Origin: Phlegmacium glaucopus
Lineage: Eukaryota; Basidiomycota; Agaricomycetes; Agaricales; Cortinariaceae
Assembly: GCA_015039465.1 (NCBI GenBank)
Contig: MU130557.1
Span: 173,894-237,893 of the forward strand
DNA length: 64,000 bases
Direction: 5' to 3'
The notes under the pieces were generated by a model. That model was given only the letters and a program-made list of their open reading frames with translations. It did no database searches and was not told the origin of the DNA. The position numbers and the translations under genes were made by a program. How positions within the stretch are numbered: position 1 is the stretch's first letter; every line of letters starts with the position of its first letter. Of the stretch, positions 22,468-33,205 are shown in pieces.

Positions 22468-23073
22468 TAGTGTTTGAAGGTCCGGTTACGAGACCGGAAA
22501 AAGACCATAACCAGACCGGACTAGACCGGAAAAAGACCAGACCAGTGGTCCGGTCTTTTGATTTTTGAGAATCAAAGACCGGAAAAAGACCGGTCTCAAT
22601 TAACCGGTCTTTCGAGGTTTAGACCAGTCTGAACCGGCAAAAGAGCAGCCCTAATTTACCCCTTTCCAACGAGCCCAAGATCATAAAAATCCAATAAAAA
22701 TTGGCTGAGAAATAAATAAATCCGTAAAATAGTCTACAATATTCGCTAAAATAAGGCATTTTACTAATATTACTGTAGAAAATCCAAACCGGAACGGAAT
22801 TTAGCGTTCTTGGGCTCGTTCGGAAGCTATTATTAAACTGAACAACCGTTTATGATACAGAAATATATATTTTTGCGCAGAAGACTGGTTACAAACTGAT
22901 TAAGACCAGTTAGGACCAGGACCAGTCCTAGGACCGAAAAAAACCGATGTAAACCAGTCTGAAGCGGTCCTGTCCGGTCTTTTTCGGTCCTAGGACCGAG
23001 GTGGACCGGTTACAGTCTCGGTTAAGCGCCCTGAGGGTCAAAAAACCGGACTGGACCGGACTTTTAAACACTA
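22468..23073. mobile_element. hAT-like element rich in GACCGG (606 bp)
   Basis: Terminal inverted repeats TAGTGTTTGAAGGTCCGG and TAGTGTTTAAAAGTCCGG. Exact 8-bp target duplication TATGCAAT (22460-22467 and 23074-23081). Both subterminal regions are packed with GACCGG/CCGGTC motifs, as expected for transposase-binding arrays in hAT elements. The interior is AT-rich with no coding frame. It interrupts the non-coding tail of NACHT unit C, which is uninterrupted in unit A. Confidence 0.9.
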
Positions 23074-23998
23074 TATGCAATAGTGCTTGAAGGTCTAGCT
23101 ACAAGACTGGAAAAAGACTAGGACCAGAAAGTTTAGAGGTTAATAAAGACTGTAACCATGGTCTATCAGGATTTCCCAAAATTAAGGACTAAGCAAAGCC
23201 CAGTATTTTCAGTCTCCAAAACTGGCTATTTGGATAGGTCTATATAACTACTAATAATGTAAGAAGCAAAAGTGAAATTATGTGGTTTATATATACTAGG
23301 AGCAATGATTGAAAGTCTAGTCTCCTTGAAAGTGGAAACTGTTGCATTTCTAAAGCCATGTAGCAGAAACTACTATTTCAAATCCCTTTGTTTTTTTGTA
23401 TATATGTACTATAATTCTATGAGCATTTGGATTTATTATTGTTGTTGGCATGTAAATAGGGGGGAAATTTTCAAACAATGATCAAAATTTTCATAATCAT
23501 TTACCATGGCTGTACATAGTAGGTCTGCACACTGTAACTGTCATGGTGGTGCCATTGGCCAGTGACTGATATTGTCAAGGGACATTCTGAACCCTCTGGG
23601 GTTCCAACAAGGTTTCTGCTTATTCCAGTCCTCCTCCACATTGTTGTCAATCCTTTTTGCCTCCAGTTCCATAGGAATGTCTCTAATGGCTCTGAGATGC
23701 AACACAGAGTGGACTTATGTTTGTCTTTATTTTATTTTTCTTTCCATTCCTATCAATTTTTTTCATCATTCCTAAATTACAACTCTAGTTCACATATATA
23801 TGTACTCCCACCCTAGCAGGGGACCCCATCCTTTCCTCTTAGGATCCCCTGCTAGGTGTGTTGTCTGTGTTGTAGTTTGATAATAAAATAACTTAGGATC
23901 CCTGCTAGTCCTTGACTAGTCATAGCCACAGTTGCCCTCACAGATATGTACCACTGGTGCTTGATATGACATTTTTAGGAGCTGTCCATTGATGGCTG

Positions 23999-24085
23999 TA
24001 GTGATTGTCAAGGGTTCTGTAACCCTCCATGGGTCAGGGGTAGGGTACACAGGGGTAGGGTCAGGGTTACCCCTGACAATCACTA
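23999..24085. mobile_element. Miniature hAT-like element (87 bp)
   Basis: Ends TAGTGATTGTCA form a 12-bp perfect inverted repeat. Exact 8-bp duplication GATGGCTG flanks it (23991-23998 and 24086-24093). The paralogous sequence at 4604-4611 in unit A has a single GATGGCTG with no insert, so this is a true insertion. The termini resemble those of the 956-bp element at 1525, so it is probably an internal-deletion derivative of the same family. Confidence 0.93.
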
Positions 24086-25053
24086 GATGGCTGCCATCAT
24101 CATCCATCAAAAAACAGCTGTTGGCAACAAGTTGGCAGGTTGTAATGGCATGACAACCAAACTTCATTTTGCAGTTGTTATCAATTCTGATAACATTCAG
24201 AGTTTGAGATCAGCAGTAAGATTCCATTATGTACTTGTCATTTCTTCCTCTAAAGACAACTTTTTGCTTAATGCCCTTTGAAATGGGAATGGGGGTGCAA
24301 AGTGGCAATATACAAATGTGAAAAGTCTTTTCCCTCCCTTGCATGCACCTCTCCTCTCATTGCCCTCACATCAGAATCTTGTCTACCATCAAATTTGAAA
24401 TTGTTTCTGCTGTGTAAGATGCCTATGACCATCAGATTTTACATTTATCATATTTGGAGTACCAACAGGACACCATGGCCTTTCAACAATAGTCATCTCA
24501 AGAACATTGGTGAGTCTTTTTTTTTTTTTTTTGGTGTCAATTTAAGTCTATAGGACGTGGCCCCATGCAGACGTTACAAACTTAGATGAACTAATACTAC
24601 TGGGCCCCTAATGCCCTTGCCCTTTCCCCCCATCTCCCAAAGCACTAATGGGGCACGCCCTAAGCGATTCCTATCCCCTGAAATTGGCCTGGCAAGGGAA
24701 CGCTGTTTATGGGAGCCTGGTGTGACGTGGTGGGGCTAGCAGCTGTTTGTTTTAGCCTTCGTGTCCTTTAACTGAATCATGGTGGGCAGGAAGCCCTCTT
24801 ATATTTTAAGTACCCGACTGCTGGTGCAGTAGGTACGACGAGGTAGAACATGCTAAGGGGATAAAATGATTGCCTGTCGTGAAGCGGGTGGATGAGACTT
24901 TGTTTTTGGGTTTTTTGTTTTTAGAGGAAGGTGTATAAACACGTAGTCGGTCTTGTTCTTGTCCCTTGATTGAGGATCGATTTAACAATAGATACTAAAT
25001 TAAAAGGGGGGAAAGAAGTTGGAAGTCAGGCGCGTTGTCTATTCTTTGAGAGG

Positions 25054-28000
25054 CTACTGAAGGTTCCCATATGGAAGTACTTCACCTAAGTTCTTTAGCC
25101 GCCCTGTGCGACCAATATAGCATAGCAGTTCCTTTATATAGCCTGTTTTCAGGAGGATAGCTCTCAGATTCCTAGAGCGGACTCCCAGCAGTCGATCCAG
25201 TTCCTCTCTTTCATAATTAAAAGACGGGCATTCGAACAGGAAGTGGGTGACCGTTTCCGCAACCTCGATGAAGCGCAGTCTCCGACAGGACTCGCACCAT
25301 TTCGAATCTAGTTTACCTATTTTGTGTAGATATGCGTTCAAAGGGAAATGGTTGGTTCGGATCTGAGCGATCAGGCTGCTCTGCGAACGAGTAAGCGACT
25401 CCTGCGTTTTTCTGAATTTGTTGTAAGGGAAATCCGGGTCGATGACATTGAGGCGCACTCTTCGTGGTGAAAGGGCCCATTTCTCCTTCCAAGCCTCCTT
25501 CAGCTGGAACATATACTGCGTCTTCATTATTCCTGCGCTATGTGGGAGTGGTGACCGTAACACATGTGGGAGGTGCTCTAAGGGTGCTGTCGAGCCCGCT
25601 GCTGCCCTCTTTGCTTCCTCGTCCGCCCTCTCATTACCTTTAACATTTTCATGTGCCGCTATCCATCTCAACTTGATCCTCTCGGGGCTCCTTGTTGGGA
25701 CTGACTGTTCGACGAGTAGTTCGGCCTGCCTGGTAAATAACGCAACTAAATGATATCCTGAAATTGCTCTTTGAGCCCTGGTCGACTTTATGAACGCCTG
25801 ACTGTCGGAATAGATTGAAATAGGGAGACGACTTATCTGATTTGACCCCCATAGTAACTACAAAGCCAGCAGGCCCCCTACTGCTTCCGCATCCCAGACT
25901 GAATATTCTTCGTCAGTGCCTAGCCTGTACCAGAGGACCTTGGAGGGTTCGTGAATAACTCCGTTTGTGGGGTGATACATAACTGCTGCTGCGCCGACAG
26001 ATCCGTTTTGACTAGAGCCGTCAGTGTAGATCCGAATACTAGCGTTATCCCTGGCTTTGTCCTCAATTGACTCCTCTTTGCTATCAGCAATTACGATGTC
26101 AATCGGGAGTCTATAGCTTGGAGGTTTGGCTGTGGCTGGAATGTCTTCGGTGGTCGAGGGGTCGAGGTTAAAAACCTTAATAAGATGCTGGATTTTGGTG
26201 AAGTGCTTTCTTACTGGTCGTTCGTAATACTTCCGAGCCTGTAGAGCTACTGGGTTAGTAGAGGGAAGGGCACAGATGCGTGCCAAGGCCCGATGACAAA
26301 TCTTTTTCAGCAGAAGATCGATAGGGAGCAGGCCTGCATGGGCGTCCAGGAGGTCAGTGGGGGTAGTACGAAGGGTACCTGTGACTGCCAGAGTAGCCAT
26401 CCGCTGGAGCTTGCCGAACTCCCTAAGTGCTTTGACAGAGCCCGTGTTCCTTTTCTTGCCCTGCTCCTTGTAAGGTGGCGTGTACCAAACATTGAGGCTG
26501 TAAGTCATTTTAGGGATAGCTACCGTGATGTAGAGTTGCCTCATGAACTTAGCCGAAAGACCTGATGCTGGTCGTGTTAGCCGTTTAAAGAGCAGGATCC
26601 ACCTAGTAGCCTTGGAGATCGCTTCGTGAGTTTGGGTCTTCCAATTTAGCTGGCTGTCTACGTGGATTCCGAGGTATTTGTAGGCCAACTCTACCTTGAC
26701 CTCTTCGCCTTTGAGTACGAGCACCGGTGCCTCCATGGGAATTGTGTGGCCTGGTCGCCTAGGATCCGGTACTCTTTTCCTAGTAAAGTGAGTAACAGCT
26801 AACTTGTCAATAGCGAAAGAGGAATTGTGAGCGTCGGACCAGGTGAAGCCTCCCCCATCCCTGTTCATAAAGTTAGTAAGAGTCTCCACAGTTTCTTCGA
26901 AAGTATCGCCCTCTGCCATTGCGAGAGCATCATCTACGAAACCCAGGGATTCCTCCTCTGGGGTTTCTGCTAGTTCGAGCAGGTCAGCATTATAGATTAT
27001 ATAAAGTAGCATGGACAAGGGATCGCCTTGCCCGATACCGTTGGAGATGTGTATGATATCTGAGAGAAAGTCGTCGAATTTCATTCGAGTACGCCTACCT
27101 GTCAGCAGTTGTCTGATGAAGCGAACATAGATCTCCGGAATTCTCCTTTTACGGAGGTTGTGAATGAGCCTGTCAGTGACTGCATTTGGGAAGGCACCTT
27201 CCACGTCTAGGAAGAGTATAGAAACTACCTTACCCTTCCTCCAGGCCATCTTGACCTTGTCGACCAGAGTGTGAACGGCGTCCATAGTCATTCGTCCAGG
27301 CCTACCTCCAAAGTGGTTGTCAGGGAGCAAGCTTTCCTTTTCAACCAGATGCGAAATGTTCTCCGCCACCATTGAAGTGAGTAACTTTGCCAAGGTACAA
27401 AGCAAAGCTATGGGGCGGTGAGCCTTCGGAATTTCATAATTTGGCTTTCCTGGTTTGCGAAGGACCACTGTCGTAAATTCTCTCCAGGTGTCGATGTAGA
27501 TACCCAACCTGATAATCGCCCGGTAGATATAGTCGAGGTAGTCCTCGATAATGTCTATAGTCTTCTGGATCACCACATTGGGGATATAGTCTGGACCGCT
27601 GGCTTTAAAGGGCGAGAGAGCCTTGACATGCCGGCGTATCTGGTCCTTGGAGATCGCCTCTGGGGGGGGTAGCGGTGCTGGGTACTGGTAGTCTGCTGGA
27701 ACCGTCGACTCTGCCGGTTTTGGAGGAAAAAAGATCTTATGAAAGACCTCAGCTTTCTCCTTGTTAGACGTTACCTCTCACACAATACCGTTAGCCTCTT
27801 TTACCCTAAGCGTGGGGATGTGGGACTTGCCCCCATCCCCTACCGGCTCTCTAAGATATCGATTGACTGTCCAAAGGTCCTTCGCTGACGCTTCCTCTAG
27901 ATAGTCAATCCAGTGTTTGCGCTTAGCTTCCAGGATTGCTTGTCCATATACCTGGGCTGCCTGTCGTCGTTCTTCATGACAAGAATGATGAGGCACTGCT

Positions 28001-29052
28001 CGCTGTCTCATGGAATCGTGACTTAGCTTATTAAGCTTCCTTTTCAACCCTTGCAGTTCACCATTCCACCAATGCTTCGAAAAAGGACAGGGTTTACTGA
28101 TTGGTACTTGCTCCTTGATTGTTTTCTGGATCACCTCTGTCAGAGCGAGAGCTGCCTGTTGAAGATCTTCCTCGGTTCCAATGATAGCTGGTAGTGGTAT
28201 AGCTTCGAGGTTGGTCAGGAGTCCTTCCCGGTAGCTGTCCCAGTCCGTCATCCAAAAGTTGTACGAGAGCGTGGGCTCTAGCCTTTCTTGAGGTATATCA
28301 ATGACAGTGACGATTGGGAAGTGATCCGTACAGGGAGGTTGTAGATAGTTGTCCACGTCGCAGCGAATGATGAAAGGGGTCAGTTCAGGATTACACCATA
28401 CATTATCCGGGCGTGAATAGAGGTTAGTAACCATATGTTTAAGCGTTGGAAAACCCTTTGGAAGAGCCATATCAAGACCCTCGTCCGCTACCATACTTAT
28501 CAGAACTGCAGCCTCCCTCAGTGCCTGGGGAGTGAATAGCCGCTCATCCGCCTCGTCATCCCAGATGGGGTGATGCCTGTTGAAGTCACCGCACCACAGG
28601 ACGTGGTCGTTAACTCCCCCTCCTAGATTAAGGCGCTCCGTCTGCATGTACTGACGCAGCCGCGTAAGCGTACGAGAATGGGTACAGTCATTATATATGT
28701 TGATAATTGAGATCTTGCTGTTACCTGTATTGATTTGAATACCAGTGAGGTCGTTGTTGTCTGGTATATTCAGGGCTTTCCATGAGTTTGTAGAGAGGCC
28801 GCTGTTTACCCAAATGACTGATCTGACAACGTCTTCTGGATTTACTAGCCGGTCTTGAGGAAAGATACTTGCGAAGCCATTCGGTGTTTGTACGTGGCCA
28901 AGGAGAGTGAGATAAGGCTCCTGTATTAGTATTAGGTCCCAATCCTTACTTAGGGCCCCATTGATGAGGTCCAGATGGGCCTTCTGTGATTTGTTAAGAT
29001 TTAATTGAAGTATTTGTAGTCTGTTCAGTGGAGGTTCGAGGTTTCTATTCAT
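25054..29052 (-). pseudogene. LINE ORF2: APE endonuclease, reverse transcriptase, RNase H
   Basis: One frame of about 1330 codons, interrupted by TGA at 27778-27780 and TAG at 25858-25860. The N-terminal endonuclease starts ILQLNLNKSQKAHLDL and includes LILIQEPYL and GDFNRHHPIW. The reverse transcriptase has HRPIALLCTLAKLL, LFLDVEGAFPN, NGIGQGDPLSM and the catalytic GFVDDALAM. RNase H follows with IYTDGSSQNG, WDAEAVGGLLA, IYSDSQAF and WIAAHENVKGNERAD; the second stop lies inside it. A cysteine-rich tail (WCESCRRLRFIE to HFLFECPSF) is typical of these elements. The start ATG overlaps the ORF1 stop. Confidence 0.93.
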
Positions 29053-30887
29053 TGGGTGGGGTAGGGTATGTCAGTGTCGATGGGTGGGACCCCAAAATTC
29101 CAGTCGTCTAAGTTACTCAGCTCTGGGTAAGGGAAAAGCGGCTTCTCCTGGAGTGTCCTTCCAGCGGGACCTTGATCTGTGGCTTGTGGGCGAGGCTGAG
29201 ATCTGCTATTGCCTGGTGTACGGGATTCGAAGTGAAGTTGACGCTGCCTAAGCCTTTGCGAGGGCGCTGGTTGATGGACTGGGAAGGGTCCAGCTGTCGC
29301 TTGTTGCAGAATGGCAACTGGCGGAGGAGGGGGTCCCGACTCCCAGGTCCAAGGCTCTGTAGACGGGTAGTAAGGTAGGTCATTTTCTGGGTGCTTCGCG
29401 TTGTATTCCCGACATTTCCTGGTGAAGGTCAGGCAGTCTCTGGACCAGCTCGTATGATCCTCCGCGTCGCACAACCTGCAGTGAGTAACATTGTCATTAG
29501 TACAGGAGCTGGTGCGATGCCCACGTGTACCACATGTGCCGCAGATATCCACGTTGGAGATACAGTCTGCCGCTATATGATTCCATCCCTGGCACTTAAG
29601 ACACCTGATTGGCTCCTTCTTGAACTTTGAGACTGAGACCCTCTTGTTGCAGATGACTAGGCCTTCCGTCTTGGCCCTATTCGCCGCGTCGGGGTCAGAG
29701 AAAAAGAGGAGGAGATGTCCACAGGTCTGTGTAGGCGTCCTTCGTGCTGGTGGTTTGACCCATCGCATACCGGAGAGAACGCCTTCTTGTATCTTGTTGA
29801 CTTCAGCTATTTCCTTCAGGTGCTCTGGAGAGTCCGTGTTAAGGTTAAGGGGGACATAGTAGGCGATGACCGGATGGTGCCTTTTCTTCAACTGAATTCC
29901 AGCTGCTTCGTCTCCCAGGGCTGTAATAAAGGCGTTAACATGTTTTTGTTGAGAAAACCACTTAGCGCCTTTGTCATGCAAGAACTCTCCCAGAAATCCC
30001 TTATTCGCCAGCTTCTCCACAGCCCGTAACTTGCGCTTTTCTGCCTCCCCTTCCCCTTCTGCTGAGGCCATTGCCTTATTGAAGAGTAAAAGCATTTCCG
30101 CTTGACTGGTATGTTGCATCGCCGAGTCTTTAGGGAAGTCCATGATGAACTGTCTTGCTCTGATGCCTATCCTCGCTACGACTCTCGGGTCCACCCCTGC
30201 TGGGGCTCTGACTTGCCCTAAGACCGCGTCCCTGTACGGAGTAGGGAGGTTGATCTTGGACTCGAGAGCTTTGGTCGTAACGGACAAAGCTTCAACTTGT
30301 TTTTCCACCTCTGCACCAATGGTGGATCGAAAGTGATCTGTCAAGGATTTTAACTCATCATTCATATATTCCAATTGAGCGTTCACCGCATCTCGTGCTG
30401 TAGCTGCCACAGCGTCTTCTTCCACTTCGTCCAGTAGCCAGGCCACTGAACGTATTGATTGAACTACTTCCCTCGGTATCTTGGCTGAGGCAGAGATCTG
30501 AAATAGGGCTGCTGAGAGGGTCACTAGGGTGACCGGGGCCCCTTCTGGGACCAGCAAGAGCCGAGTTTCCAAGAAAGTACGTCCCTCTTGCGTTGTATTG
30601 ATCAGACTAGGATGAGTGTAGGTTGGATCCACTGGGGAGGGCGTCCTGACATTGCTGAGAAGGCCGGCACTCGACCTGGTCTGAGAGTGAACACCCGGAG
30701 CGTCGCGTCGGATCGCTGCTGCAGGGGGCCTTTTCCCCCGTTTAGCTGTCGAATCTTTGGACATTTTCTTGGCGAGAGTTGCCGGTGGACCTTTACGATG
30801 GAAAAGTTGGATATTTAGATAGACTACTACTCTGTTCTGAGGCCTTCCCTTCAAGATTCCTTCGTTTTTTAAGCATGGGAAAAACAA
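29049..30887 (-). CDS. LINE ORF1 gag-like RNA-binding protein
   Basis: 612 aa from 30887, or about 571 aa if the inner ATG at about 30,764 (MSKDSTAKRG) is used. The C-terminal half has three consecutive zinc knuckles: CLKCQGWNHIAADC, CGTCGTRGHRTSSC and CRLCDAEDHTSWSRDC. A middle helical region and a basic N-terminus fit a nucleocapsid-like protein that packages LINE RNA. The open frame is intact. Its TGA overlaps the ORF2 ATG as ATGA. Confidence 0.92.
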   Translation of the reverse strand: MFFPCLKNEGILKGRPQNRVVVYLNIQLFHRKGPPATLAKKMSKDSTAKRGKRPPAAAIRRDAPGVHSQTRSSAGLLSNVRTPSPVDPTYTHPSLINTTQEGRTFLETRLLLVPEGAPVTLVTLSAALFQISASAKIPREVVQSIRSVAWLLDEVEEDAVAATARDAVNAQLEYMNDELKSLTDHFRSTIGAEVEKQVEALSVTTKALESKINLPTPYRDAVLGQVRAPAGVDPRVVARIGIRARQFIMDFPKDSAMQHTSQAEMLLLFNKAMASAEGEGEAEKRKLRAVEKLANKGFLGEFLHDKGAKWFSQQKHVNAFITALGDEAAGIQLKKRHHPVIAYYVPLNLNTDSPEHLKEIAEVNKIQEGVLSGMRWVKPPARRTPTQTCGHLLLFFSDPDAANRAKTEGLVICNKRVSVSKFKKEPIRCLKCQGWNHIAADCISNVDICGTCGTRGHRTSSCTNDNVTHCRLCDAEDHTSWSRDCLTFTRKCREYNAKHPENDLPYYPSTEPWTWESGPPPPPVAILQQATAGPFPVHQPAPSQRLRQRQLHFESRTPGNSRSQPRPQATDQGPAGRTLQEKPLFPYPELSNLDDWNFGVPPIDTDIPYPTQ

Positions 30888-30931
30888 CGAAGATCGTGGT
30901 AACAGTACAAGGGTCGTCCCATTGGTGAGTC

Positions 30932-31741
30932 TATATATGTAGTCTTTGTGTTAGGGGACAATAGGAACCTGAGGACCAGTTTGAATTCCAAGGTGTTAAA
31001 TGTTGATAAGCACCTTGCACCTATATACTATATATGCATGAGAGTTAATACCACTATATATGGCTAGTATGAAGGCATGTGTGTGTTAAAGATAACATGA
31101 AGGATGGGTGCAGGAAGCAGTAGATGAAGGTATAGCAGTAGGTGCAGATCATAGAGTAATGGTGAAGGTATACATACTAAGCTATCATAGAGGCAGATAC
31201 AATGAGTATCACCTGACACTTTATACCTCTGATTATTGAGATGTCTTGTGCTCTATGTTTTCTTGTTTCTTACTTCATAACCAGTTCATGGACCAGTCAT
31301 ACTGTAACAAAGACAATGACAATTCAAATTAACCCAGTTATATGGTATCCTCAATGTTTTATAAGTTGTTTAGTTCAAGTGCCTTGTGCATCACACTCCA
31401 AGTAATCCATAAATTCATCCATGTTGATGTGTTTGACTGATCCCTGTTCCATCCAGCAAGATCTTTGATAGTGTTATAGCAACTATAAGCCTGCACTCAT
31501 GTTTAGTGCTAGGTGAAATAGACCAAGTATGTAGAGGTTCTGTGTACCAAGGCAGTCAGTTATCTCTCAAGGAGATTAGGAACAAGTGTTACAGCAACTA
31601 TAAGCTTGCACTTGTGTTCAGTGCTAGGCACTATGGACCAAATAACTAAGGACTTAGTGCAACTGCAATCACTATCCCTTGGACTAAGACTGAGGGCAAA
31701 GATGTTCTGAGCAAGCTAGTAGATTAAGACTGTATGATACA
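30932..31741. other. Non-coding stretch with a direct repeat
   Basis: No gene supported. A segment of about 60 bp (GTTATAGCAACTATAAGCCT and following) near 31,470 is repeated near 31,585. The sequence replaces the 3' half of NACHT copy D. The breakpoint is at about 31,742, where similarity to copies B and C ends within the PLPISF codons. Confidence 0.5.
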
Positions 31742-32501
31742 GATTGGTAGAGGGATCTCTTGAATGGCTGTAGCGAGCGCTGATAGGACGTAGTGTTGGA
31801 CCTTTTCTGTGCTACATTCATCAAGACCGTCAATGATGATGACCTTTGGACCTGAATGAAGGGACATTGCATCCTTGTCGTCCAATAGTGTGCGGCGTAA
31901 AGGGTCAACCATCAAACTGCGAATCTGCGCCTCTAGTGAACGGGAAAGAATCAACAGGTCTTGCTCTATTGTGTCTTTGACATATTTGCGAATAGGGGGT
32001 ATAGACAGACAGAGTTGATATACTAAGGTATGAATGAGACGGGATTCGTCGCTGCGACCCACAGCTGTGCGAGAGAAGAAGAAACTGGCAGCAAGAATGT
32101 TTGCATCGTGGCATAATTCAGCGATAGACTGTGCGATGGCAGATTTACCTGCGCCAGCAGGACTGTAGAGCCACATGAAGAATAATACTTTTTGTAGATC
32201 GTTTATCCAGGTCATGATGTGTTGGAGAACGGCGACGTGAGTGGAAGGGTGACATTTTGGAGGATCATATCTTTCAGATGAATTGTGGAAAGCGCCTGGG
32301 GCAATAGAGCTGCTGAGTAAGTCCATGCCTAGTGGTATGGAGTTTCATGAATACATATAATACTATCAATGAGTTATAATACTCACCTTTTCGCCCTTCG
32401 CTTGTGATAATTGTATTGTATGTACTATGGGTGTGAAAATCCCCTTGCGCAGTATTATAAGTGCCTCCCATAAACGAAGCATTCTTGAGGTTGGGTAACA
32501 T
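31742..32501 (-). pseudogene. NACHT copy D, 3'-truncated
   Basis: Exon 1 32501-32387 (MLPNLKNASFMGGTY then NTAQGDFHTH), intron 57 bp, exon 2 from 32329. The NACHT core is open, with a variant P-loop context SPAGAGKSAIAQ and Walker B VIIIDGLDEC. It breaks off after LATAIQEIPLPI, where unrelated sequence adds a few residues and a stop at about 31,724. The C-terminal winged-helix-like half and the 3' module are missing. It could still be transcribed as a short NACHT-only protein, but I regard it as a remnant. Confidence 0.85.
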
Positions 32502-33059
32502 TGCCACGGCTCGAACTCCGTCACAAATGCAGAAGAGTGTGCAGCTTAAAAAGTATAGGCCTCTGGGTAATGAAGATTTCTTGTATGAGTTTGGCGGTTC
32601 AAGATGACTCAGTCTGTTTGGAGATCTCGGATCAGCGGGCCGAGTTTGGCCGGATTCGGCATTATTTGCACCAAGAATAATCTGAGAAGTCGAGAAACAC
32701 ACCAATATATGGATATCACCGGCACACTATCATCTGGGCGTGTTCATGACAGTGAGGTTTGAGAAATGAGGTGGGAGGAAGGCAGAAAGCAAAGCCGCCC
32801 ATTGTTCGCCAAAGACATAACTACCAAAAAGGGAAAGTCCTTCTATTGTTCAATAACCAAATATAACCAAACAAAAGGGGACAGGAATAACATCGACAAG
32901 TCCTGTGCACATAAGATATATCGCTCCATCGTTTTCATAGCCGAACCGCTCAGCGGTCGTATTATCCAGGATTTTGGACGTCGTGTTTTTTGAGCGCGGA
33001 GGTTTGGCTGATGTTCATAGGTTGGATGGGAATCGTAAGACTGACACACAAGACATGAT

Positions 33060-33205
33060 GGAAGGCGAATATCTATTCTGAGCATGGGTATATTATTTAG
33101 ATGCCGCCACATCCGCTTGCTGCGATCCGACAAAGTTTTTCGTGTAGATATTATCAATGTGTCGGTTTGTCTACAGCTGAAATCGTGTCGGCTAACGAGA
33201 TACAA
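33060..33205 (+). pseudogene. Short acetyl-CoA synthetase remnant
   Basis: A scrambled stretch matching the 16.3-16.6 kb fragment: GAAGGCGAATATCTA, then CGTGTAGATATTATCAATGT and CTACAGCTGAAATCG, corresponding to RVDxINVS and STAEIES. Far too short and decayed to function. It marks the same NACHT-ACS-ABC arrangement as at 14-16 kb. Confidence 0.6.

Larger units (their letters stand above)
24517..30919 (-). mobile_element. Tad-like LINE retrotransposon, full length
   Basis: A 6.4-kb non-LTR element read on the minus strand: short 5' leader, ORF1 (gag-like), ORF2 (endonuclease, reverse transcriptase, RNase H), about 520 bp 3' UTR, and a poly(A) tail seen as 16 T at 24517-24532. A 12-bp target duplication CATTGGTGAGTC flanks it (24505-24516 and 30920-30931). 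A full 5' end plus intact flanking duplication means a complete insertion. ORF1 is open, but ORF2 has two stops, so the copy is probably inactive. Confidence 0.95.

Noticed and set aside
29172..30818. Plus-strand open frames over LINE ORF1
   Set aside because: Antisense shadows of a recognisable zinc-knuckle protein.
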